Assembly: GCF_000730385.1 (NCBI RefSeq)
Contig: NZ_CP008849.1
Coordinates: forward strand, 3,968,001-4,032,000
Direction of reading: 5' to 3'
DNA: 64,000 nt
Origin: Alteromonas australica
GTDB taxonomy: Bacteria; Pseudomonadota; Gammaproteobacteria; Enterobacterales; Alteromonadaceae
Part shown: positions 37,313-44,134 of the stretch, in pieces
Numbering within the stretch: the stretch's first letter is position 1
Layout of the letters: every line of letters begins with the position of its first letter
Position numbers and translations under genes: made by a program
The notes under the pieces: generated by a model
What the model saw: only the letters and a program-made list of their open reading frames with translations
What the model was told of the DNA's origin: nothing
The model's database searches: none

Positions 37313-37771
37313 GTGCCTATTTGGGCTTATATATACTGCGTCTTCGTTATAGGCGGTACTTGCTATGCCATTTTCGACAAAGATAAGCTTCCTCGAGCCT
37401 ATACCGTCGCCGGAGACATTCTAGACGGCTTGTGCTGTATCAATGTGTTTCTAATCGCCTTCAATCAAGTTGCCTTTGCGCACCCCAACATTGTCTCCAC
37501 ACTCTGTTTCATCTATACCTTAGCCTGGTCCTATCATGCCCACCGGCATTATTTTAGTTACCCAAAGTTTCGTGCTGACATTCATCATTCAGCGAAAGAG
37601 CTAGATAAGATAAGTGCGAAAAAGCATCGCGATGAAGGGCTAGACTTCACGCCTCAGTACCAATATGAACAAACAGAACGAGAAGCAAAAGCATGGTATA
37701 AGGGGGTTATTATCTTCTCAATACTCGCCTTACTGCCCTATGTATACGTTTATCTCATTTCCCTAAATTAA
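37313..37771 (+). CDS. Membrane protein of unknown function
   Basis: Not recognised. The 152-residue protein starts at GTG 37313, six bases after AAGGAG. Three hydrophobic segments lie in the first 80 residues and one at the end (VIIFSILALLPYVYVYLI); between them is a polar stretch with SAKELDKISAKKHRDEG that would be cytoplasmic. The next gene, a CPBP protease-like protein, follows by 35 bases on the same strand, so they may be co-transcribed. Confidence 0.65.
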   Translation: MPIWAYIYCVFVIGGTCYAIFDKDKLPRAYTVAGDILDGLCCINVFLIAFNQVAFAHPNIVSTLCFIYTLAWSYHAHRHYFSYPKFRADIHHSAKELDKISAKKHRDEGLDFTPQYQYEQTEREAKAWYKGVIIFSILALLPYVYVYLISLN

Positions 37772-37806
37772 ATTGGCGTATAGCCAAATCATGAGCCAAA
37801 TTTATT

Positions 37807-38490
37807 ATGCACACATTAGAACTCGCCCTCCTTTTTCTAATCGTTTTGTTTCCCATTGCTGACCTCTTTTTAGAGAAACACAAGTTCAATAGTAAAAGTG
37901 CGGAGTATGTGAAAAGTGCAGCCATGCTGTGGGCGGTAACAGGTTTTTTACTGTATTGTTTTTTCGAAGGAAGCTTAAGCGTGGCATCTCCTCAAGTACT
38001 TCCCACTGTAAGCTGGAAAGGATGGAGCGCAATTGCGCTATTTGTTGTTTTTATTGCCTACTTAGTGTTTGTCATCATCTCAATGAGAAAAAACCCCGAA
38101 GTAAGGAAGCAGGTCTTAGACGCCTTTAATAAAGGGGGAGATTCACTCAATGACATTTTGCCTTCCTCATGGAAAGAATACATGCTTTTTACTGCCCTGG
38201 TGTCTGTGTCGGCGGGCCTATGCGAAGAGCTCATTTTCAGGTGGTATGTGTTTAACTTTATAGACGTTCACTCACATTGGGCGGTTGCATTAGTGGTCAG
38301 TAGCCTACTTTTCGGCATATGGCATTTGTATTTAGGCTGGCAGCATGTGATTAAATCAGCGGTGGTGGGCGCGCTATTGTGTGGGCTCTATATATACACT
38401 GAAAGTATTCTCATCGTGATCGTTGCACACATTCTTATGGATATCTATTCGGGAACCGTCGCCATTTTCGCTCGCCAAAAACATACCTAA
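37807..38490 (+). CDS. CPBP-family intramembrane metalloprotease (Abi type)
   Basis: Inner-membrane protein of 227 residues with about seven hydrophobic segments. The CPBP/Rce1-type active-site residues are present: EELIFR (Glu140, Glu141, Arg145), GIWHLYLGW (His173) and HILMDIYSG near the C-terminus. Members cleave substrates within the membrane, and some process bacteriocins or act in self-immunity. No bacteriocin gene is nearby, so its substrate is unknown. Confidence 0.82.
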   Translation: MHTLELALLFLIVLFPIADLFLEKHKFNSKSAEYVKSAAMLWAVTGFLLYCFFEGSLSVASPQVLPTVSWKGWSAIALFVVFIAYLVFVIISMRKNPEVRKQVLDAFNKGGDSLNDILPSSWKEYMLFTALVSVSAGLCEELIFRWYVFNFIDVHSHWAVALVVSSLLFGIWHLYLGWQHVIKSAVVGALLCGLYIYTESILIVIVAHILMDIYSGTVAIFARQKHT

Positions 38491-39224
38491 AAGGGATATT
38501 TCTGGCCAGGCATCGATGAATTTTTGTGCCTGTCTGTAAGAAGGTACAGATAGTGAGTAAATAATTCTCGCCTACACTGGCCTGAAATACCTCGATGTAT
38601 TTTCACCTCAAAACTCACCACGGAAAATCATTTAAAAACATAAGGTTAAATAATTTTAACCTAAAAATAATTACTTGGCATGGTTAAAGCATATATTAGA
38701 CTAACGGATAACAGTGAAGCGTTATCGTGAAGCTAGGATGGCTTTTGATTACAAGAGTAATCACAGGTAACGGGTTAGGCATTGAGATCGGCTGATAACA
38801 TTGGATGTTATGGATTACGTCAGCCAAGGAAGCAGGGATGACTGGCTCATGGCAACCACTTTATTGTTAGTTAATCAGCTTTTGCGCGAACACCAATATG
38901 GATGTTCAAAAGGATAGTTAGGAAAACATACATGGCTAACATCGGATGTTAGAACGTACTCGCCAGGAAAGGCCAGTGCATAGATGGAAAGGTTTTCGCA
39001 ATGGTGATTAGCCGTTTTACCGCTAGATGAAGACAGGTTATTTCACGAGTGAGATAACAAATGTCTGCGAGGAAGCGTTGATGAATACGGTGATGGAGCC
39101 ACTGTTTAGTCTGACTACCTGTATCACTAGCGTTGACATGATGTCCATGTGCAGCAAAGGACTGTGACCTATTTTGGTAGCGTTGAGTAGACCTATTGAG
39201 CTACTTAGCGAAACCAACCTGAGG

Positions 39225-39255
39225 GCACACAAACTATCTTCGATAATTTGTGTGC
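39225..39255 (+). repeat. Strong stem-loop within the putative regulatory RNA
   Basis: GCACACAAA-C-TATC, loop TTC, GATA-A-TTTGTGTGC forms a 13-pair stem with a single C-A mismatch. It has no following T run, so it is an internal element rather than the terminator. Confidence 0.75.
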
Positions 39256-39322
39256 GTTGTCACCCGACAACAAGCCTCTCCCCTCAAAGGCCCATCCCGG
39301 CCTTTACATACCTCTGATTTTG

Positions 39323-39347
39323 GCCCGCCTCTGGCGGGCATTTTTTT
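39323..39347 (+). terminator. Intrinsic terminator at the end of the regulatory RNA
   Basis: GCCCGCC-TCT-GGCGGGC followed by A and seven T. It lies 62 bases before the chosen start of the MFS gene, so it ends the upstream transcript rather than that gene's. Confidence 0.88.
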
Positions 39348-39408
39348 ATATTCCAATATGTTACTATGCCTAGCATTATTAAGGTTCAGCCACTACGTCT
39401 TTTCTTTC

Positions 39409-40617
39409 ATGACAGCCCAGACCTCTACAAGCGCCTCGCTTAATATTCTATTTTGCGCCCTACTGGCCACCGCGATAGGTCAAAGCGTTATGCTCACCAC
39501 CTTACCCTCCCTCGGCAGGGAAGCGGGGTTAAGTGAATTTCATATTGCCACTATTATGTCTAGCTCTGCGCTTATTTTTGCCTTCGGTACAAGCTTTTGG
39601 AGCCGAGTTGCAAAAAAGCGAGGTTACAGACGCATACTGATGGTGGGCTTGGCAGGCTACAGCGCCGGTACCTTAGCGTTCGCAGGCATGTGGTCTTTGG
39701 GGTTTTCTGGTGTACTATCAGGGTCGGTTTTGTTTATAGCCTTATTGGTGAGCCGCAGCTTACAATCTACTATTATGTCTGCTTCGCCACCTTCTGCTGT
39801 GGGCTATGCCATTGCAATCAGTGCCAACGCAAAACGGGTAGGTGCTATTAGCCGCGTAACCTCAGCCAATAACGTAGGTCAATTGGTAGGGCCTGTTTTT
39901 GCGGGTGTGCTGGTATCTTTTAGCTTGGTATTCCCGCTTTATTGCGTGGTCATTTTCACCTTAATCGCACTGTTTTTAGTGTGGTGGAAGCTGCCGAATA
40001 TTAACCATCCTAGCGTAACAACGGCTAACAAGGGTAATGCATCCGCTGCCGCTAAAACCAATAAAGGGATAACACTGGTATTAGTGCTTACTTGCGCCAG
40101 CTTATTTTGTGCTATGGCGATGATGCAACAAACCCTTGGGTTCTTTTTTATCGATCACTATCACCTTACCCCAGTGCAATCCGCGCAGCAGGTAGGCATT
40201 GCTATGATGTTAAGTGCCTCCACCGCCTTAGCGATTCAACTCCTTATCGTGCAAAAACACCGAATATCCGCCGATGGAATGATACCGCTCGCCCTTCTAT
40301 GTTTGACCCTTGCCTATTTTGTTATGTATGTTCATCAACATATGATGTTACTTTACGCAGCCATGCTCTTGATGGGTGCTGGCATGGGACTAGGCTATCC
40401 GTCTCTTGCAGCGGCGGCCACCCAATACTGCAAACCGGGTAATCAAGCCCAAGTGACAGGATATATTACGGCGACACCCGCTATGGGTTACATTATGGGC
40501 CCGCCCGTCGCGGCCATGCTTTACCAAAAAAACATTCACTACCCCTTCTTAGCGGCCAGTGTACTGCTCGCTGGCTTTTTAATACTGGTCAGTTACTTTT
40601 TGCTAAGAAACAAATAA
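39409..40617 (+). CDS. MFS transporter, probable drug/metabolite exporter
   Basis: Inner-membrane permease of 402 residues with 12 hydrophobic segments. The loop 2-3 motif reads FWSRVAKKRGYRRILM, the MFS motif A region of DHA1-type drug exporters. I start it at the ATG at 39409: the longer frame from 39250 runs through the terminator hairpin and encodes an implausible N-terminus. No good ribosome site is visible at 39409, so the start is tentative. The next gene downstream is an iron-regulated siderophore-interacting protein, so siderophore export is possible, but a terminator separates them. Confidence 0.75.
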   Translation: MTAQTSTSASLNILFCALLATAIGQSVMLTTLPSLGREAGLSEFHIATIMSSSALIFAFGTSFWSRVAKKRGYRRILMVGLAGYSAGTLAFAGMWSLGFSGVLSGSVLFIALLVSRSLQSTIMSASPPSAVGYAIAISANAKRVGAISRVTSANNVGQLVGPVFAGVLVSFSLVFPLYCVVIFTLIALFLVWWKLPNINHPSVTTANKGNASAAAKTNKGITLVLVLTCASLFCAMAMMQQTLGFFFIDHYHLTPVQSAQQVGIAMMLSASTALAIQLLIVQKHRISADGMIPLALLCLTLAYFVMYVHQHMMLLYAAMLLMGAGMGLGYPSLAAAATQYCKPGNQAQVTGYITATPAMGYIMGPPVAAMLYQKNIHYPFLAASVLLAGFLILVSYFLLRNK

Positions 40618-40808
40618 CCCATAGATTAACGTACAGAAATTCAAACACTTACTGCCAAATAAGAACACTCATTCAAAAAAAACTAAATTATTTTCGCTAT
40701 TGTTGAACTTTCTTATTTAAACACCGTCTTACACTACATATAAGGTCATTTATGTGTGTGGCTTTGTAGTGTGTAAATGTGTTTTCCAAGTTATGTTGTA
40801 GTTTTTTT

Positions 40809-40837
40809 AAGGGGCTTATTTAGCCCCTTTTTTTATT
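40809..40837 (+). terminator. Intrinsic terminator between the MFS and siderophore genes
   Basis: AAGGGGCT-TATTT-AGCCCCTT followed by a run of T. It is 190 bases past the MFS stop, a distance that leaves room for a small RNA in 40700-40837. The rest of 40618-40942 holds only the Fur-like site listed next. Confidence 0.88.
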
Positions 40838-40887
40838 TTCTAAAAAGCAGAATTGTTTCGCGACTTTAATCCTAAACTTACAAATAG

Positions 40888-40907
40888 AAATGAGAACTAT
40901 TATCAAT
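40888..40907 (+). promoter_or_regulatory. Fur-box-like site upstream of the siderophore-interacting protein
   Basis: AAATGAGAACTATTATCAAT matches much of the Fur consensus, with ATGAGAA and TATTATC as the two arms. It ends 35 bases before the ATG of an iron-release protein, which fits iron repression. Confidence 0.65.
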
Positions 40908-40942
40908 ATAAAATAATCTCCTGTCATCAAGAGGAGTCAAGT

Positions 40943-41719
40943 ATGTCTAAACCTATCCCCCGTCAAGCCACTGTCATTAAATCTGAGCGTCTTACACCCA
41001 GCATTCAGCGCATTGTATTGGGTGGCCAAGCATTGCAAACTTTCCCTGCAACAAAAGCGGGCGCCTATGTAAAACTTCTTTTTGATACTCAGGGTAACCC
41101 TGTCACTGCTATTCAACAAGATTCCCCAATGGCCATGCGAACCTATACAGTTCGACATTTTGACAACGAGAAAGCGCGCATCACTCTAGACTTCGTTTTA
41201 CACAGCGAATCTGGAGTAACCGGCCCCGCTTCGGCATGGGCAATGAACGCAAAAGAAGGTGACAGTATTATGCTAGCCGGGCCTGGCAGCAGTAAAGGTC
41301 TCGCAGAACAATATGACTGGGTTTTATTCGCCGGGGATCTCACTGCATTGCCGAGTATTACCAATCATTTAGCCGCGCTGCCTGAACACGTCACGGGTAC
41401 CGCCGTTATCGCCATCCGCCACCCTGATGACAAAATGGCTTTAGACAAACCTAAAGGGGTTAATATTATTTGGATTGACGAGAACCACACGTCACTACAT
41501 GAAAGTTTACAAAAGGTGCAATGGCAAGCGGGACTCCCTGCGGCCTGGGTAGCCTGTGAATTTTCTGATATGCGCGCTATCAGAGGGTGGTTAACGAAAG
41601 AGAAGCAACTACCTCATGAACAAGTGTACATCAGCAGCTATTGGAAAAAGGGCCGCAGCGAAGATCAACATAAAATCGAAAAGCGCCAAGACAGTGAAGC
41701 GTTTGCTGCTTTAGCGTAA
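40943..41719 (+). CDS. Siderophore-interacting protein (ViuB/YqjH-type ferric reductase)
   Basis: Cytoplasmic flavoprotein of 258 residues that would reduce ferric siderophores to free the iron. The FAD-binding part has RTYTVRHFD (the RxYT motif) and DFVLHSESGVTGPASAWA; the NAD(P)H part has LFAGDLTALPSITNHL and ends with YISSYWKKGRSEDQHK, all family features. The ATG at 40943 follows GAGGAG. An upstream Fur-like site agrees with iron control. No siderophore synthesis genes are in the window, so it may serve foreign siderophores. Confidence 0.88.
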   Translation: MSKPIPRQATVIKSERLTPSIQRIVLGGQALQTFPATKAGAYVKLLFDTQGNPVTAIQQDSPMAMRTYTVRHFDNEKARITLDFVLHSESGVTGPASAWAMNAKEGDSIMLAGPGSSKGLAEQYDWVLFAGDLTALPSITNHLAALPEHVTGTAVIAIRHPDDKMALDKPKGVNIIWIDENHTSLHESLQKVQWQAGLPAAWVACEFSDMRAIRGWLTKEKQLPHEQVYISSYWKKGRSEDQHKIEKRQDSEAFAALA

Positions 41720-41916
41720 TAATTGGGGTTGCGAGCTAGGTTTCTGTTATGTAGGCCTTTCAAACCCCTGTAAATAATGCGCATCAAATGGTTCACCCAC
41801 CTGATAAAATTCAACTTTTACCGCCTTATTTCAATAAGATACATACTGGAACAGCCATTGCAGGTTTAAGGATAACTGGCAATGTGTGTCAGCAATACTG
41901 GAAAAGGAGCCAAGTT

Positions 41917-42108
41917 ATGAATAACGATCGTATTGAAGGCAATTGGAAAGAAATGAAAGGCAAAATCCAACAGAAATGGGGGAAGTTAACCGATGATGAT
42001 ATGGATGTAATCGACGGCCGCCGTGAAGAGCTAGTGGGTAAAATTCAACAAGCCTACGGCAAAAGCCGTGATGAGGCCGAAAAAGAAGTCGACGGATACC
42101 TCAATTAA
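41917..42108 (+). CDS. CsbD-family stress protein
   Basis: A 63-residue hydrophilic protein, MNNDRIEGNWKEMKGKIQQK onward, matching CsbD throughout (IEGNWKEMKGK, KWGKLTDDD, LVGKIQQAYGKSRDEAEKEV). CsbD proteins are induced in stationary phase or general stress; their mechanism is unclear. The ATG at 41917 follows AAGGAG at a good distance, so a 43-codon upstream extension is rejected. A strong terminator follows. Confidence 0.88.
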   Translation: MNNDRIEGNWKEMKGKIQQKWGKLTDDDMDVIDGRREELVGKIQQAYGKSRDEAEKEVDGYLN

Positions 42109-42125
42109 TCCGTAAAATCTTCCCC

Positions 42126-42151
42126 AAAAGCCCCTTAGCAGGGGCTTTTTT
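42126..42151 (+). terminator. Intrinsic terminator after csbD-like gene
   Basis: AAAAGCCCCT-TAGC-AGGGGCTTTT followed by more T. It is shared by convergent genes: the LuxR-type gene ends 14 bases further on, and the stem also has T-rich sequence when read on the minus strand. Confidence 0.9.
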
Positions 42152-42164
42152 AGTGCGCACTTCT

Positions 42165-42995
42165 TCAATTTTCATCACCGGCTTGTGTGAGTTTCTCTAA
42201 AAAATATGAGAACAACTCAGAGTTGGAGCGCAGGTTCATTTTTGCATACAATTTCGCGCGGTGAACACGTTCAGTGCCAGGAGATATGCATAAAATATCC
42301 GCCGCAGATTGTGATGAATGCCCCATGATCACCAGCTTGGCAATTTGCTGTTCTCGTTTTGTCAGCAGTTCTGGTTCGAAATTATCCAGCAAGGCATTCA
42401 CTCTATCTAGCACCAACGACGATAAGGGCTGCGCTTGCTGTGTATGCTTAAGCTGGCTCATTTCCATATGCTTTTTGAATAGTCCAATAATGGTATCGCT
42501 AACCGCATTAACTTCTTCAATATCCGCCTCTTGAAATACCGGGTTTGGCGCATAGCGTCCCATACTCATTTGCACGTAACCTAACTCGCCACAATCCACA
42601 AACAAATAAAGTAAATCTTCAATACGGCTTGGGCGATAGTAGGTTTCGTACATTTGAGAATCTTTAAAGCCTTCAGGCATTAACGTATGCCAAGGGTAAA
42701 TGCCGCTTTCTGCATGCTGCATGTATGCTTGATAGGCTGGGCTTGCCACATACGCGCCATGGAGAAAACGGGCATGAAAGATTGTCTGTTCTGAGGGGGT
42801 TAAATCTGCATACAGCAATTCTGGTACGTGGTCTTTTCTATAGTGGATGGCGGAAGCACTATCAAACTCAATAAAGTGTTGAAAGTAAGCAAGCAAACAG
42901 TGGCAAAATTCTGGCTCGCCAATGGCATTTACAATGTCGACAAATTTGTTGGTGTCGTTGTTTTTCATTAAGGTAAGCCCAGATTTACATGTCAT
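42165..42995 (-). CDS. LuxR-family transcriptional regulator
   Basis: Cytoplasmic DNA-binding protein of 276 residues. The C-terminal helix-turn-helix is LuxR/FixJ type (LTKREQQIAKLVIMGHSSQSAADIL, then SPGTERVHRAKLYAKMNLRSNSELF). The N-terminal 190 residues look like a ligand-sensing domain (FIEFDSASAIHYRKD, YRPSRIEDLLYLFVD) but do not show the acyl-homoserine-lactone pocket residues. Its start overlaps the LysR gene stop by 11 bases, so both regulators are co-expressed. They diverge from the TonB receptor that opens the guanidino island, and probably control it. Confidence 0.82.
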   Translation of the reverse strand: MTCKSGLTLMKNNDTNKFVDIVNAIGEPEFCHCLLAYFQHFIEFDSASAIHYRKDHVPELLYADLTPSEQTIFHARFLHGAYVASPAYQAYMQHAESGIYPWHTLMPEGFKDSQMYETYYRPSRIEDLLYLFVDCGELGYVQMSMGRYAPNPVFQEADIEEVNAVSDTIIGLFKKHMEMSQLKHTQQAQPLSSLVLDRVNALLDNFEPELLTKREQQIAKLVIMGHSSQSAADILCISPGTERVHRAKLYAKMNLRSNSELFSYFLEKLTQAGDEN

Positions 42996-43890
42996 TTTTG
43001 TGGCTCAATAGCCATTTTCGAAACTGGCGAATAGCGTAGTCTTCTTGGCGCTCCTCGTCATACAAAATGTAAAACTTTTGCTGTGGCGTAAAGCTTTGTT
43101 CGCAGGCCTCCAGAAGATCGCCTTTTAATATATCTTCTTTTACTAAGTATTCGGGCAAAATAGAGACACCAATGTTATTTTTTACCGCTTGCAGCAGATA
43201 GATAAAATAGTCGAAGTGCTGCCCGCCTATCATAGAAATTTCTTTTTCAGTCATGCCAGCCTCAAGAAACCATTGCTCGGTGGTGGAGATGGCACTGCTT
43301 TGGTGGATGAAATCGAAATTAGCCACATCCCGCATGGTTTTGGCGGGTTTACGCCCACGCAAATATCTGGGTGTACACACCGCAAGGTAGGTTTCGGGCC
43401 TCAGTGGCTCCGCAAAGTAATGAGGCCAGCCGCCATCTCCCCATAAAATGGCAAAATCACAACGACGCGTATTCCGTGTAACCGACTCAAAGTCTGTGCC
43501 TAAATCAATTTCAATATCAGGGTAATTGATATAAAACTCGTTCAATTTTGGCATTAGCCAGGCAATGGCAAAGGTAGGCTCTGTGACAACTTTGAGTTTT
43601 ACTGCTTTTTTATATTCCGTGTTTGAAGATATTTTCTGCGTTATTGCATTCAGGCTAGTCAAAATTTTATGCACTTCCTCTGCGTATTGCTCGCCTACTG
43701 GTGTAAGAATCAGCTGATTGTCTTGCCGGTAAAACAGTTTTCGGCCAATCATGTTTTCGAGGTTTTTCACCTGGCGGCTGACGGCACTTTGCGTAAGGTG
43801 TAATGCCTCTCCCGCGTAGGTCATGTTCAAATGATGGGCAACGGCGTCAAAACACTGCAATGAAATAATGCTGGGCAGTTTGCCTCTCAT
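42985..43890 (-). CDS. LysR-family transcriptional regulator (GcvA-like)
   Basis: DNA-binding protein of 301 residues from the ATG at 43890, which has AAGGA six bases upstream; GTG one codon earlier is possible. The N-terminal helix-turn-helix reads LQCFDAVAHHLNMTYAGEAL, then LTQSAVSRQVKNLENMIG. The effector domain (about 90-300) begins KLKVVTEPTFAIAWLMPKL, the pattern of the GcvA subgroup that often answers to amino acids. It diverges from the TonB receptor by 245 bases. A palindrome TAAGAA-CAA-TTCTTA at 44091 is a possible binding site. Confidence 0.85.
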   Translation of the reverse strand: MRGKLPSIISLQCFDAVAHHLNMTYAGEALHLTQSAVSRQVKNLENMIGRKLFYRQDNQLILTPVGEQYAEEVHKILTSLNAITQKISSNTEYKKAVKLKVVTEPTFAIAWLMPKLNEFYINYPDIEIDLGTDFESVTRNTRRCDFAILWGDGGWPHYFAEPLRPETYLAVCTPRYLRGRKPAKTMRDVANFDFIHQSSAISTTEQWFLEAGMTEKEISMIGGQHFDYFIYLLQAVKNNIGVSILPEYLVKEDILKGDLLEACEQSFTPQQKFYILYDEERQEDYAIRQFRKWLLSHKNDM

Positions 43891-44090
43891 CACCTTTCCT
43901 TATTTATAAAGTAAAAATAAAACAACAATTTAGCGCCCTATCAAGCCTGAATTTACGGGGCGACCTCGTCATGATTTGGCTTATGCCAGAGTGTCGCACA
44001 AGCTATTACATTTTGGAATGGCACTAGGATTTTTCATTGTTTGCTGGTTAAAAAAACCGTCTCTAAGATGGAGCAACATCGACAAAAGTA

Positions 44091-44105
44091 TAAGAACAAT
44101 TCTTA
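44091..44105. promoter_or_regulatory. Possible regulator-binding palindrome upstream of the island operon
   Basis: Perfect arms TAAGAA and TTCTTA around CAA, 30 bases before the receptor ATG. It is the only clear dyad in the 240-base divergent region 43894-44134. Assignment to the LysR or LuxR regulator is a guess. Confidence 0.4.
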
Positions 44106-44134
44106 CAACAGGTAGATCTTGAGGGAGTATTTTC

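Larger units (their letters stand above)
38700..39347 (+). ncRNA. Probable CsrB-like GGA-rich regulatory RNA (boundaries approximate)
   Basis: This 918-base gene-free interval holds no credible ORF but much RNA-like structure. Between 38701 and 39180 there are about 15 GGA triplets on the plus strand against about one on the minus strand. Several lie in hairpin loops: ATAACAT-TGG-ATGTTAT, CTAACAT-CGG-ATGTTAG, GCC-AGGAAA-GGC and AAGC-TAGGATG-GCTT. That is the architecture of CsrB/RsmZ-type RNAs, which titrate the translation regulator CsrA. The transcript would end at the terminator at 39323-39347. At about 640 bases it is longer than enteric CsrB. A different structured RNA cannot be excluded, and no clear GacA/UvrY box was found upstream. 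Confidence 0.58.

Noticed and set aside
38530..38560. GacA/UvrY-type box (TGTAAG half) upstream of the putative CsrB-like RNA
   Set aside because: The second half-site CTTACA is missing at the needed spacing.
39250..39408. N-terminal extension of the MFS gene to a GTG at 39250
   Set aside because: It runs through the terminator hairpin at 39323-39347 and adds an implausible N-terminus; the ATG at 39409 gives a normal MFS start.
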